Shown piece after piece: positions 46,692 to 58,361 of a stretch of 64,000 nt of DNA (its first letter is position 1; the number at the start of each line of letters is the position of its first letter). This stretch comes from Manihot esculenta (taxonomy: Eukaryota > Streptophyta > Magnoliopsida > Malpighiales > Euphorbiaceae), in the NCBI RefSeq assembly GCF_001659605.2, contig NC_035177.2:3844611-3908610 (forward strand). The letters are read 5' to 3'. Made by a program: the position numbers and the translations under genes. The notes under the pieces were generated by a model. The model was not told the DNA's origin, made no database searches, and was given only the letters and a program-made list of their open reading frames with translations.

Positions 46692-48732
46692 TGTAATACC
46701 CGGCTCGAGTCCGGCATCGGAATTCCTGTAGTCCGGTGGAATCTCGGGTGTCGGAACCCTCGAGAAGGGTAATACATATGTGTTTTTAAGGTATTTTCAT
46801 TGGTTTTCATGGTTTGAAGGGTTAAAAGACTTGAGTTTTGAAAGAAAAGCAACAAGGGAGAAATGCAAAGGTTCGGCCGCCGAAGGTCACTTTCGGCCGC
46901 CGAACATTGCATGGTTGCGGCTTCACGTTCGGCTGCCGAAGGTGGTCTGGCCAGCCACCTATAAAAGGGCCAAGGGTCGGTGGAAGGAGGTTATTTCTCC
47001 TCCACTTGCAGCCAGAGGTGAGTTTCAGCCTCTCCTACGTTGACTTTCATGTTTTCCATGATTTTCATCAAATCTTTCAAGAGTTTGAAGAGTTTTGGTG
47101 ATTTATGAAGGTTTTGAGCAAAAGAAGTAAGTTTGGTGATTTATGTATGGGTAGTATGCATGTTTAGGTTTAGGTGAGGTTTTTGGTGTTTTGTGGTGTT
47201 CCAGCATGATTAAGTGTTGTGTGTTATGTTTGTTTGGGGTTTTAGGATAGTTTTAGACCCCTTTGTGCATATATATGTGTATATGCTAGTTGGGAGTAGT
47301 TGATATGCATGTTGGTAGATTTTTGGGCAAAGTTTGCATGAAACAGAGCAGGGTTCTGCCCTTCGGGCAAAACCAGGTTCGGCCGCCGAAGGAAGGTTCG
47401 GCCGCCGAACCCTTTGTGGAGGCAGTTCGGCTGCCAAAGGTTGCCCCCGAAAGCTAGGCTTTCGGTTTAGAAAGGGACTTTCGGCCGCCGAAAGAGGGAG
47501 TTCGGCCGCCGAAAGTGTGTGAGTTTCGTCTCTGGACGAGACCTTCGGCCGCCGAAGGTGCCGCCGAACATGCATGAGTTTCGTCTCTGGAGTGGGGTTT
47601 CGGCCGCCGAACCTGCCGCCGAAAGTGCCCTGTCCAGCTTCCTTTTGCATGTTTTATGTGATGGTTTGAGGATTGTTTAGAGGGGTTTTGGGGAGTTTCT
47701 TAGAGATGCTCTTGAGTGAGTTTAGTCCCTCATTTGAGTCCACCTGTGTAGGTACGGACCAGAGGAATCAGGGACATCAGCAGTGAGTCCAGAGTCAGAA
47801 CCTGCAGAGTCAGTTCAGAGAGAACTACAGGTGAGTGGAATTTAACTTAATGTTTTAATATGAGAACTGAATATTTTATCATGCTTCATGCATCATGAAT
47901 ATGCTATAGGGTGAGTGCATTAGTGTACACAAAGATGATGCATTGCATTTATCCTTGTACTTGGCACTGCTCCTTGTACATTGCTTATGTGAGACGGCAC
48001 GGACTTCGTGAGGATTCATTAGCCCTCAGAGGAAGACCTGGAACAGCCCTACGGGGACCAGGCACACACAGAAAGACCTGGAACAGCCCTACGGGGACCA
48101 GGCACATGGTACTTAGGTACCCCAGATGAGATAGAGGGAGTTTTGATCCGTCCGGCCGAGGTTATGTGATTATGTGTTGCATTCCATGAGAGCATGTTTT
48201 ATCACCTGTATTTGCCTATTCTACTCACTGGGCTATCGTAGCTCATCCCTCTCCCCTAACTTCAGTTGTGCAGGTTCAGAGGTCAGAGAGAACTCAGCAG
48301 GGTACAGGAAGAGTACAGAGTTTTGTAATAGCTAGTGTGGACATGTCAATGTATAGAGATAATGTATATGTATAGTGTATAGAATGGTGCTTGATTTATA
48401 AGACTTGTAATCCCTTTGTGGAGTCACATGATCAGTTTATGTATGCTTCTTTATTGTTGTATGTTTATGAGCAAAACCAGGCTTAACATTATGAGATTGA
48501 TCCGCCTAGAGCCATGAGGAGCTCTAGTAGGGATTGGTAGAGCACAGAGAGAGTGCATGCACAGGTTAAGCCTTGGAATGAAGAAAAGTTTTATGTTTTT
48601 ACAGCAAATGTATGATCATGTATGGGATTTTACAGGTAGACAGACAGGATAGCAGGCTTACTACGGGTCCCGGCGACCTTAAGTCGATCTGGATCCTAGT
48701 GCCGGTGGCAGTTCGGTTTCCGGGCTGTTACA
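46692..48732 (+). repeat. 3' LTR of element A
   Basis: Same ends as the 5' LTR; TATAAAAG at 46,960-46,967. It lacks about 150 nt around 47,125, including the GTAAGT site seen at 39,808 in the 5' LTR. If this LTR templated the next copy, the downstream donor would be lost. Confidence 0.95.
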
Positions 48733-49675
48733 AACATAATCATAATCATAGTCATGACCCCTCTGTGGGATCTCATCAATGCCCCAATGGGCGATACATC
48801 ATACGTTGAGTTGGTTTGCATAATCAACATAAAATATTTAAGATCATGTATTAAAAGGGATATCTTATACATATAGTCAAGCACAACCTCTAATCCTCAA
48901 AGTCATTACATACCTAAAACTGTACTTTTACATAACATTAATACATTTATCATGTCCACACTATCTATTACATATACATGACTTCATTACTCTTACGGAC
49001 CTCCTGGTCTACCCTATACCTGCAATCCTGGGGAAAAAGGGAGAGGGGTGAGCTACTAGAGCCCAGTGAGCAGAATAATAAAAACATTTAAATCATATGG
49101 ATCATGGAATGCATCACATCACAGCTAATCACATTAAGGATGAACTTGTCACCAATAGCCCTCTACATAGTCCAACTGTGCCAGAACGTAGAATGGGTCC
49201 TGGTCTTTCCCTTACATAACATAGCATAACATAACAGTCCAACTGTGCCAGAATGTAGAATGGGTCCTGGTCTTTCCCTTACATGGTGCCAGCGAACGTA
49301 GAATGGGTTCCACTGGTCTTACATTCCGTACTGTACATATCACATCGTCATATCATAGATCGAGGGCTTTGGATCATCCAACGTTCATCCACATCAATCA
49401 ACAATAAAGTATGCAATGCAACATATTCGTGAATTCTAATGCAAACAACCTAGTACATCTCATGGCATTTATGATGCGTGAAGCATGCTAAAAAGTCCAT
49501 TATTTGCTTTAAAACATAATGAGTTATTCCACTCACCTCTGGGTAGCTCTGACCAGACACTGGAGCAGCTGACTCACTGCTGGGATCCTCGGTTCCTCGG
49601 GTCCGAACCTACACAGGTGGACTCAAATGAGGGACCAAACAAACATGAACATAACTCTAAACCACTCCCCAAAAA
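48733..49675 (-). mobile_element. Family C LTR, minus strand, distal piece
   Basis: Continues at 51,983 beyond the inserted solo LTR. It lacks roughly the last 190 nt of the LTR at the junction with element A (48,732/48,733). It contains a tandem repeat with GTGCCAGAACGTAGAATGGG-type units at about 49,170-49,320. Confidence 0.85.
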
Positions 49676-51982
49676 TGTAACGACCCGGAAATCGGACCGC
49701 TACCGGCGCTAGGATCCAGATCGGCTTAAGGCCGCCGGGACCCGTAGCAAGCCTGACATGTAACCTGTAAACCTGTTTAATCCCATATATGATCAACAAT
49801 CATACATAAAAATTTAAAACTTTTCTTTCATACATTCTATCATACGCCAAACTCAACCTGTGCATGCACTGAACTTATACATAATCATAAACCTGACCCC
49901 TCTGTGGGATCTCATCAATGCCCCCAATGGGGTGACATAACAAGTGTTGAGTTAGCTAAACATGGACATCAATAAACATTAAGATCATGTATCAAAAGGG
50001 ATTACAATATACTGTGGTCAAGCCCACTTCTAACCTCAATATCATTACATCACGTATCTATACATCATTATACAAACTGTCATGTCCACATTCTACTATT
50101 ACATACATATGACTTCATTACTCTTCTTGACTTCTCTGTCTAACCCGTACCTGCAAACCTGGGGAATTTAGGAGAGGGGTGAGCTACTAGAGCCCAGTGA
50201 GCAGAATCATAAAGCATTTAAAACACATGCTATCATGGAATGCATCACATCACAACTAATCATATCAAGGATGAACTTGTCACCAATTAGCCCTCTACAT
50301 AATCCAATCATGCCAGGGGCGTAGTGCAGGCCACACCTGGTCTTTCTCTTATACATAACATAACATAACATACATATTCCATAGTGCCGGGGGCGTAGTG
50401 CAGGCCACATCCGGTCTTTCTCTTACATAGTGCCAGGGGCGTAGTGCAGGCCACATCTGGACTTCCATATCATATCATCATGTCATAACATATGAGGGCT
50501 AACGGATCATTCAACATTCATCCACATCAACAACATATTATGCAATGCAACATATTCGTGATTTCTAATGCATACAACCTAAAATATCACATGGCATCCG
50601 TGATGCATGAACATGCTCAAAACTGATTTATTTATTTTAAAGCATAAGAGTCATTCCACTCACCTCTGGCTAGCTCTAACACTGACTGAAGCAGTTGACT
50701 CACTGCTGAGGTCCTCGGTTCCTCGGGTCCAAACCTACACAGGTGGACTCAAATGAGGGACCAACATACTAGAACATAACTCTAAAAACATCCCCCAAAA
50801 ACCCCCTAAAACATCTCAAAACATCCATGCAAAACATGCAAAGAAAGGCTGGACAGGGCACTTTCGGCGGCAGGTTCGGGGGCCGAAAGTCCCTCCAGAG
50901 CCGAAAGTCAGGCAGGTTCGGCGGCACCTTCGGCGGCCGAAACTCCCAGACAGAGGCGAAACTCATGCATGTTCGGCGGCACTTTCGGCGGCCGAAACTC
51001 CCAGACAGAGATGAAAGTCTCCTTTTGGGGGCAAGATTCGGCAGCCGAAGGCTGCCTCCACAAGGGGGTTCGGCGGCCGAAAGTCCCTTCGGCTGCCGAA
51101 CCTGGTTTCTCCCAAAGGGCAGAAACTTGGTTCAAACATGCACAAATGCCTCCAAACTCAAACCATCATGCATTTAGCTCAACCAAAACATGCATACAAG
51201 CTCCTAGGGGTCTCAAACTACCTTAAACCCCAACTACAACACATCAAACACACATTACAAGCCACATTGTTCATGAACATACATTTATACCCATAAACAT
51301 GACTATAACCTAAACATGCATTCTACCCCCATGAACTTCATAAAACTTACTTAAAACATAATATAGGCTAGAGATCGACTCTTACCTCTTGAAGATCGAG
51401 AGTAGAGGCGACCAAACTTGGAGTTGGGAGAGATTTGAGTTCTTGAACCTCAAAGCTCCAAAACTTTGCTCAAAAGCTCAAATCTTCAAAACAAAGTTAA
51501 AACAAATGAAAAACTTGAAAGATCTAGAGGAAAAACATCAAAGATCGGTGAGGGACGGCGGAGAGCTCACCTTGGCCGAAAATGGGGAAAAGCTCGCCCG
51601 TTTTAGGCTAAGGGACCCTTTTATAGTGGCTGTCCAGGCCACGTTCGGGGGCCGAATGTGCCTCCGCATGCATGCCATGTTCGGCAGCCGAACTTGAGGT
51701 TCAGCGGCCGAACCTGGACTTCCCTCACTTATGCCTTCGGGGGCCTAAGGCTCACCCGAAATGCATGCATGTTCGGCGGCCGAACTTTGAGTTTCGGCGG
51801 CCGAACCTGAGCTTTCCTCCAAGGTTGTTTTTATTCAAAAACTCATTTCCTCTTTACTTAAAATCATCAAAAACATTAAAACATTTCATGAAAACATGGT
51901 TTTACCCATCTAGAGGTCTCCGACATCCGAGATTCCACCGGACGGTAGGAATTCTGATACCGGAGTCTAGCCGGGTATTACA
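49676..51982 (-). mobile_element. Solo LTR (2,307 nt), family C relative, minus strand
   Basis: Complete TG...CA LTR on the minus strand (TGTAATACCCGG at 51,982 down to GGGTCGTTACA at 49,676), flanked by AAAAA on both sides (49,671-49,675 and 51,983-51,987). It carries TATAAAAG at 51,618-51,625, palindrome clusters in two places, and a GGGGCGTAGTGCAGGCCACA repeat (three units, about 50,318-50,462). It probably arose by LTR-LTR recombination after insertion into the surrounding LTR. Confidence 0.88.
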
Positions 51983-53181
51983 AAAAACCCCCCTAAAACA
52001 TCATGAAACAATCATAGAAAAACATGCAAAGGAAGTCTGGACAGGGCACTTTCGGCGGCAGGTTCGGCGGCCGAAAGCCCCTCCAGAGCCGAATGTCAGG
52101 CAGGTTCGGTGGCACCTTCGGCGGCCGAAACTCCCAGACAGAGGCGAAACTCATGCATGTTCGGCGGCACTTTCGGCGGCCGAAACTCCCAGATAGAGAC
52201 GAAAGTCTCCTTTCGGGGGCAAGCTTCGGCAGCCGAAGGCTGCCTCCACAAGCATGTTCAGCGGCCGAAAGTTCCTTCGGCTGCCGAACCTGGTTTCTCC
52301 CATTGTGGCAGAAACTCAGCTCTCTTATGCACATTTGCCTCCAAAACTACCCAAATCATGCATAACCTATTCTACAACATTTCCAAACATACACAAACAA
52401 GCATACAAGTTCCTCAGGGCATCAAACCATCAAAAACCCCAACTACAACACATCAAGCAACTCATATTATTCATAATCACATATAAAACCCATAAACCTA
52501 ATCATGAGCTAAACATGCATTCTACCCCATAGATCTACTTAAAACTTACTTAAAACATGAAATGAGCTTAAGATCGGCTCTTACCTCGTGGAGATCGAGA
52601 GAGACGACCTAAACTCGGAGATGGGAGGGGTTGAGTTCCTTTGAACCTCAAAGCTCCAAAACTTTGCTCAAAGCTTGAAAATCTTCAAAACAACATAAAA
52701 ACTCATGAAAATCGAGTAGGATTGGAAGGAAAGAACTCAAGATCGGTGAGGGACGGCGGAGAGCTCACCTTGGCCGAAAATGGGGAAAAAGCTCGCCCGT
52801 TTTCGGCTAAGGGACCCTTTTATAGTGGCTGGCCAGGCCACGTTCGAGGGCCGAACGTGCCTCCGCATGCATGCCATGTTCGGCGGCCGAACTTGAGGTT
52901 CGGCGGCCGAACCTGGACTTTTCTCACTTATGCTTTCGGGGGCCTAAAGGCGCTCCTGAAGGCATGCATGTTCGGCGGCCGAACTTGAGGTTCGGCGGCC
53001 GAACCTGAGTTTTCCTCCAAGGTTGTTTTTTATGCAAAAACTCATTTCCATTTTACTTAAAACCATGAAATACCTTAAAACATTTTATGAAGACATGTTT
53101 CTACCCTACTAGAGGCTTCCAACATCCGAGGTTCCACCGGACGGTAGGAATTCCGATACCGAAGTCTAGCCGGGTATTACA
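51983..53181 (-). mobile_element. Family C LTR, minus strand, proximal piece
   Basis: Begins (minus strand) TGTAATACCCGGCTAGACTT at 53,181; TATAAAAG at 52,817-52,824; both palindrome clusters. It is split from its distal piece by the solo LTR. It is the 3' LTR belonging to the pol fragment at 53,290-53,962. Confidence 0.88.
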
Positions 53182-53218
53182 TTCTCCCCCCCTTAAGAAC
53201 ATTCGTCCCCGAATGTTC
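53182..53218 (-). other. Polypurine tract and inverted repeat, family C
   Basis: On the minus strand GAACATTC (53,211-53,218) and GAATGTTC (53,197-53,204) arms precede TTAAGGGGGGGAGAA, which touches the LTR. The arrangement is the same as in elements A and B. Confidence 0.85.
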
Positions 53219-53289
53219 CTCAACTAGCACATAGCATGGCATACAATATAACATACATACATAGCACATAAACACATAGAGATCTAACC

Positions 53290-53962
53290 TTAAAAGAGAT
53301 GAGGGTACTGCTGGAGCATAGACTCCCGTGTCTCCCAAGTGCATTCTTCCAAATTGTGGTGGTTCCACAGGACTTTCACCATCGGGATTTCCTTGTTCCT
53401 TAGCTTTCTGATCTGGGTGTCTATAATCCGCACTGGCTGTTCAACATAGGTGAGATCCTCTTGGACCTCCACATCAGGCTCACTAAGAACCTTGCTCGGA
53501 TCTGACACAAACTTCCTCAACATTGAAACATGGAAAACCGGATGGATTCTTTCCATTGAAGCAGGTAAATCCAGCTTGTACGACACATTCCCAATCTTTT
53601 GCAAGATTTCAAAGGGTCCGATGTATCGTGGGGCTAGTTTACCTTTCTTCCCGAAGCGAACCACTCCCTTCATAGGAGACACCTTGAGTAATACCAGATC
53701 CCCCTCCTAAAACTCTAACTGTCTTCTGCGGATGTCTGCATAGCTCTTCTGTCTGCTTGCAGCAGTTTTGATCCTTTCTCTGATTATGGGTACTACCCTG
53801 CTGGTAATCTCTACTAGCTCAGGCCCTGCCAAGGCCTTTTCTCCAACCTCTTCCCAGCAAACAGGTGATATGCACTTCCTTCCATATAAAGCTTCATATG
53901 GAGCCATCCCGATGCTAGTATGATGGCTGTTATTGTAGGCAAACTCCACCAAAGGTAGATGC
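53290..53962 (-). pseudogene. Pol fragment, family C (integrase C-terminal part and chromodomain)
   Basis: Minus-strand translation starts in the integrase after the core ([20 protein letters not shown]), passes one in-frame stop near 53,708 where element A has Gln (EF.EGD), then continues through [11 protein letters not shown] to the chromodomain and its stop near 53,291 ([16 protein letters not shown]). The rest of pol and gag are missing because family B sequence starts at 53,963. One stop aside, it reads well, so the copy is fairly young. Confidence 0.9.
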
Positions 53963-54338
53963 TGTAATACCCGGCTAGATTCTGGCATCGGAATCCCTAC
54001 CTTCCGGCGGAATCTCCGTTGGAATATGGAATTTTGATGATGCCAGAGTCTTCTAGAGGGCAAAAATGTGATTTCTAAAATGATTTTTACTAATTTCATG
54101 GTTTTAAATGAAAAAGAAGTGAGTTTTGAAAAGAAAAGACCAAGGAGGTTTTTGCCAGGTTCGGCTGCCGAAAGTGAAGTTCGGCCGCCGAACATGGGAA
54201 GGTTTCGGAAGTGCTTTTGGCCTCCGAAAGCTATGTTTGAACAAACCAGGTTCGGCCGCCAAACCTCAAGTTCGGCCGCCGAACATGGGGGTGTTTCGCA
54301 TGCACGTTAGGCCGCCGAAGGAGGTTTGGCTGGCCACC

Positions 54339-54346
54339 TATAAAAG
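54339..54346 (+). promoter_or_regulatory. TATA box of family B LTR
   Basis: TATAAAAG after GGCTGGCCACC, the same context as in element A; repeated at 61,221-61,228 in the second LTR. Confidence 0.7.
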
Positions 54347-55700
54347 CCCCTCAGACCGTTTCTCCCCATTCTCGAGCTCAGGTGTGTTCATGTCCTCCTT
54401 TGGTCATTTTCATGTTTTCTCTTCATCTCCTTCATATTTTTATGAGTTCCATGGTTGTTTGAAGAGTTTTCAAGCTCAGATCAAAGTTTTGGGAGCTTGG
54501 AGACCCAAGGAGTAGTTTCCTCCCATCTCCAAGTTAGAGCTCGCACAAACCCTCGATCTTCAAGAGGTAAGTGTGGATCTATGCTTTCTTTTACGTTTCA
54601 TGAAGCTTTAAGTGAGTTTTAAGAGGTTTTGATGGTTGAGTAAGGGTAGATATGCATGTTAGGGTTTATGTGGGTTTTATGCCCAATGTATGTTCTTGTG
54701 ATGTTTGTGTTGGGGTTTAAGTTAGTTTTCAACCCCTTGAACTTATGGGAGAGAGTATGCATGATTGGGAAAGAGTATGTGAGGTTTGGTTTGTTTTGAT
54801 GGTTTTGGCCTATGTGGGTCATAAGCTATCTATGTATGCTTTAGATGTTGTTTTTGGGAGTTTAAGCTTGTTTAAGCTCCAATGTGCATGGTTAATGATG
54901 TATGCATGTGTTTGAGAAGTTGAGTGCTTGTTTTGGGGTGTATGGAAGGTTTGGGAGGCTTGAAATGCACAAAGGCTGAGTTCTGGATGAACTCAGGTTC
55001 GGCCGCCGAAGGTGGTTTCGGCCGCCGAACCTGCCCGAGGATGCAGGGATTGGCCGCCTAACCTTGCCCCCGAAAGTTGAGTTTTGGCTTGAAAGCAGAC
55101 TTTCGGCCGCCGAAGGTAGTGTTCGGCCGCCGAAGGTAGTGTTCGGCCGCCGAAAGTGCCTGACTTTCGTCTCTGGAGAGAGGGTTCGGCCGCCGAAGGT
55201 GCCGCCGAACCTGCCTGACTTTCGTCTCTGTCTGGGACTTTCGGCCGCCGAAGGTGCCGCCGAAAGTGCCCTGTCCAGCCCTTTTCATGGGTGTTTTCTA
55301 TGTTTGTTTTGAGGATGTTTAGGGGTTTTTCGGGGAGTTGTTTATGTATTGTTTAGAGTATGTTTGGCACCTCACTAGAGTCCATCTATATAGGATCGGA
55401 CCCGAGGAACCGAGGTGCTTAGCAGTGTTAGCTGCTTCAGATTTAGTCCAGAGCTAGCCAGAGGTGAGTGGAACTAACCCTCATGTTTTAAATCAAATGT
55501 TTTCAGCATGTTCAAGCATGTTCATGCATCATGAATACCATGTTATGCAATAGGTTGTTTGCATTAGAATTCACGAATATGATGCATTGCACAATACGAT
55601 GATGATGATGTGGATGGATACTGGATGATCCTCTAGCCCTCAGTATGTTATGACATGATATGAAATGATATGATATGGCATGTACGATATGATATGAGAT

Positions 55701-55826
55701 GAGAAGTCCAGGTGTGGCCGTATCGCCCCTGGCATAGAGTATGAGAAGTCCAGGTGTGGCCGTATCACCCCTGGCATAGAGTATGTGGAGTCCAGGCGTG
55801 GCCGTATCGCCCCTGGCATAAAGTAT
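55701..55826. repeat. Three 42-nt tandem repeats in family B LTR
   Basis: Units starting at 55,701, 55,743 and 55,785 share GTCCAGGTGTGGCCGTATC and CCCCTGGCATAGAGTAT. The same three units lie at about 62,520-62,645 in the second LTR. Confidence 0.9.
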
Positions 55827-56470
55827 TGTTGACTTGTTATAGTACGAGATTGATATGTAGAGGGCTATTGGTGACAGATTCATCCTTGAGGTGATATATT
55901 TGTGATGTGACGCATTCCATGATAGCATACGTTAAAATGAACTGTTTTCTTTTATGGTTTCTGCTCACTGGGCTTTTTAGCTCACCCCTCTCCCCTAACC
56001 CCAGGTTTGCAGGGTCAGAGATAGTCAGGAGATCAGCTGGTTACGTCCATGGTCATGCTTATGTAATAGGATAGTAGTGGACATGATGTAATGTAAAGTT
56101 ATGTAAGGATGCAAACGAGTTATGTTGTAATATGATATTATGTTATATGTTCAGAGTTATAGTATTGTGCTTGGCCCGAGTTGGATAATCCCTTTGTACA
56201 TGAGTTTTATTTTTAAGTTGTTACATGTGATGGACCGAGTTTGACATAGGGTATGCTGACCCTAGGGGTTCTATGAGTTCAGCCATAGTGCATACACAGG
56301 TCAAACTGGTTAAAGGTAAAGTATTAAATGTTTTATGAATATGTTTGATCATGTTTGGGATTATTCCAGCTGTACAGGATGCATAGTAGGCTTGCTACAG
56401 GTCCCGGCGGCCTTATGCCGATCTGGATCCTAGCGCCGGTAGCGGTCCGGATTTTTGGGTCGTTACAGAA

Positions 56471-56482
56471 TGGTATCAGAGC
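56471..56482 (+). other. Primer binding site, family B first internal region
   Basis: TGGTATCAGAGC three nt after the LTR end, an initiator-Met-tRNA complement. Confidence 0.9.
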
Positions 56483-56729
56483 CCTAGGTTCACATGGTCG
56501 GACCTATAGTGTGTCGGGCTCATAGAGGTTATAGTAGGGCAAGCACAATAGGAAGATCATGTCCACTAGGATAGGATATGGAGTCCTGTCTTGTATGATG
56601 ATGTGAAATGCCATGATGATGAGTATGTGCATTAATGCTATGATATGTATGTGATGCAGGTTCATGTGTTTCCACATGAACCGTATGATGCTTATGTTTA
56701 TGTGCTATGTTATGCTTTCAGAAGGCAAG

Positions 56730-58361
56730 ATGAGAGGAACTCGTCGATCTGCTAGATTGACTGGAGCTCCGCCAGAGAATGAGGGCATGGATGCCCATTC
56801 CCCTGCTCTGCAGAGGGCAAGATCTTGTAGGACAAGCAGAGAAGGTACATCAAGGGACCCTAGAAGGTCTTTTGATGCAGGTCGGAGGAGATCAGTTCAT
56901 GAAGGTATGTCAGTGGATGTGATGGAAACAGAGGAGGATAACCAGAGAAGAGATAGTAGTTTGGGCATGAGTAAGTCAGTAGAGGAAATGGGAGAATCCC
57001 AAGGAGGCACTCAGGCCTCGGGTTTTGTTCCACCACAGTATCCACCCTACCCGCAAGGGCCAGGGTATCCGATGGGAGGTACATCGGATTTCTTTAGCCA
57101 TAACCCATATCCCACCTTTATGCCCTATCCTCCCTTTTACCCACAGTACCCCATGTTTCCATCCTCACCCTTTTTCCCAGGTCCAGCAAACCCTAACCCA
57201 GGGGATGTTGCACCTCCTCCTCCACTAGCAGAACCAATAGTCCATGATGTCCGGATACCCAAACCTGGTTCATCAGTTGGGGGTAAAGTAAAGATGACGG
57301 ATTACCTCAAGTTGGATGCCCCCAAGTTCGAAGCAGGCGATGACCCTTTCGAGTATCTCAGAACGGTAAAGATGATAACAGATGAGCTAGGAGCAAGTGA
57401 CAGTAGAGCCATTCAGATGGCAGGGTTCACATTGAAATGCAAGAAGGCAAGGGAGTGGTTCAAAAACTATGTGGACCCAAGGTTGGAGAGCTTATCCTGG
57501 GAGCAGTTTGCCAATGAGTTTACAGGATGGGCTTTTCCAGATAGTTCCAGAGAACTGAAGATGATTGAGTTTGAGCAGCTAAGGCAGACAGAAGAGATGA
57601 GTGTAGATGAGTTTACAGACAGGTTCCTGGAGCTGTTGCCGTTTGCAGGACAAGGTCTTGACACAGACCTAAAGAAGTCTAGGAGATATGTTATGAAGCT
57701 TCACTCCAGGTATTCCTCGTTGGTTCAATCAGCAGAAAGGGAGAGCTTCCATGCTATAGTAGATATGGCACGGAGAATGGAGGCTAGTGCCATTATCCAA
57801 GGAACAGTTAAACAGTACGTGGCACAGTGTTCGGGTTCCAAACTCCCGGGGACAAGTGATGTTAATCTCTCCCCTCTAAGCGAGGCTGTCACAAAAAGTA
57901 AGAAGGGAGACAGAGGTCTCAGGAAATCAAAGAAGAACAAGTTCTGGAATCGGATAAAGTCTGGTATGGGATTAGGAGGTGGCTCGAGCTCAGGCACAGA
58001 GGTTGCAGAGTGTACGAGGTGCGGTAGGCCGCACAAGGGAGTCTGTCGGTTTGGGACTACAGCATGTTACAGATGCGGCCAGGAGGGGCACATAGCTCGG
58101 GAGTGCCCTAAGGCAGCTTTTATGACACCGTCCCATCAGACAACTCCAGGCAGTATGGCACAGCCATCAGCTCTAGTCATGCTTCAGGGCAGTGGTAGAG
58201 GCGGAGACAGGGGGACAGCCCCTTCTTCAGCAGGTTCCTGTGGTGAAGGTCCATCAGTTCCAGCTCGGATCTTCTCCATGACGCAGCAAGAAGCTAACAC
58301 ATCGGACATGATGGTGACAGGTAATCTCACTCTTTTATGTTTGATGTGTATGCTTTTATGA
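56730..58361 (+). CDS. gag: Gag polyprotein, family B
   Basis: Open frame of 543 codons from MRGTRRSARLTG, preceded 9 nt upstream by a CTTTCAG splice-acceptor-like site. Order as in element A: basic N-terminus, Pro-rich segment (FMPYPPFYPQYPMFPSSPFF), Retrotrans_gag domain (FTLKCKKAREWFKNYVDPRL), then the CCHC knuckle CYRCGQEGHIARECP at about residues 449-463. Where element A has its stop codon this protein has Gln (MTQQEANTSD), so gag runs straight into the protease start and ends there by a frameshift (last residues LCLMCMLL). No stop within gag, in sharp contrast to the pol behind it. Confidence 0.9.
   Translation: MRGTRRSARLTGAPPENEGMDAHSPALQRARSCRTSREGTSRDPRRSFDAGRRRSVHEGMSVDVMETEEDNQRRDSSLGMSKSVEEMGESQGGTQASGFVPPQYPPYPQGPGYPMGGTSDFFSHNPYPTFMPYPPFYPQYPMFPSSPFFPGPANPNPGDVAPPPPLAEPIVHDVRIPKPGSSVGGKVKMTDYLKLDAPKFEAGDDPFEYLRTVKMITDELGASDSRAIQMAGFTLKCKKAREWFKNYVDPRLESLSWEQFANEFTGWAFPDSSRELKMIEFEQLRQTEEMSVDEFTDRFLELLPFAGQGLDTDLKKSRRYVMKLHSRYSSLVQSAERESFHAIVDMARRMEASAIIQGTVKQYVAQCSGSKLPGTSDVNLSPLSEAVTKSKKGDRGLRKSKKNKFWNRIKSGMGLGGGSSSGTEVAECTRCGRPHKGVCRFGTTACYRCGQEGHIARECPKAAFMTPSHQTTPGSMAQPSALVMLQGSGRGGDRGTAPSSAGSCGEGPSVPARIFSMTQQEANTSDMMVTGNLTLLCLMCMLL

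Larger units (their letters stand above)
39290..48732 (+). mobile_element. Nearly complete Ty3/gypsy chromovirus, element A (9,443 nt)
   Basis: Two LTRs of 2,169 and 2,041 nt with TG...CA ends enclose a primer site, gag, pol and a polypurine tract in canonical order. The integrase-before-chromodomain order with a C-terminal chromodomain marks it as a chromovirus; the long LTRs suggest the Tekay/Del group. LTRs differ by scattered changes and one deletion of roughly 150 nt in the 3' LTR, so it is not brand new. The 5-nt flanks (CCACC and AACAT) do not match. Confidence 0.95.
53963..56467 (+). repeat. Family B LTR, first copy
   Basis: From TGTAATACCCGGCTAGATTC to GGGTCGTTACA. TATA box at 54,339; donor-like AAGAG|GTAAGTG with GT at 54,567-54,568; palindrome clusters at about 54,160-54,290 and 54,995-55,265; mini-exon-like segment 55,394-55,463; 3 x 42-nt repeat at 55,701-55,826; acceptor-like TTTGCAG ending at 56,012. 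Confidence 0.93.

Noticed and set aside
49900..50700. Separate unknown minus-strand gene
   Set aside because: The stretch aligns with the distal part of family C LTRs (mini-exon, minisatellite and landmark strings in order), so it belongs to the solo LTR.
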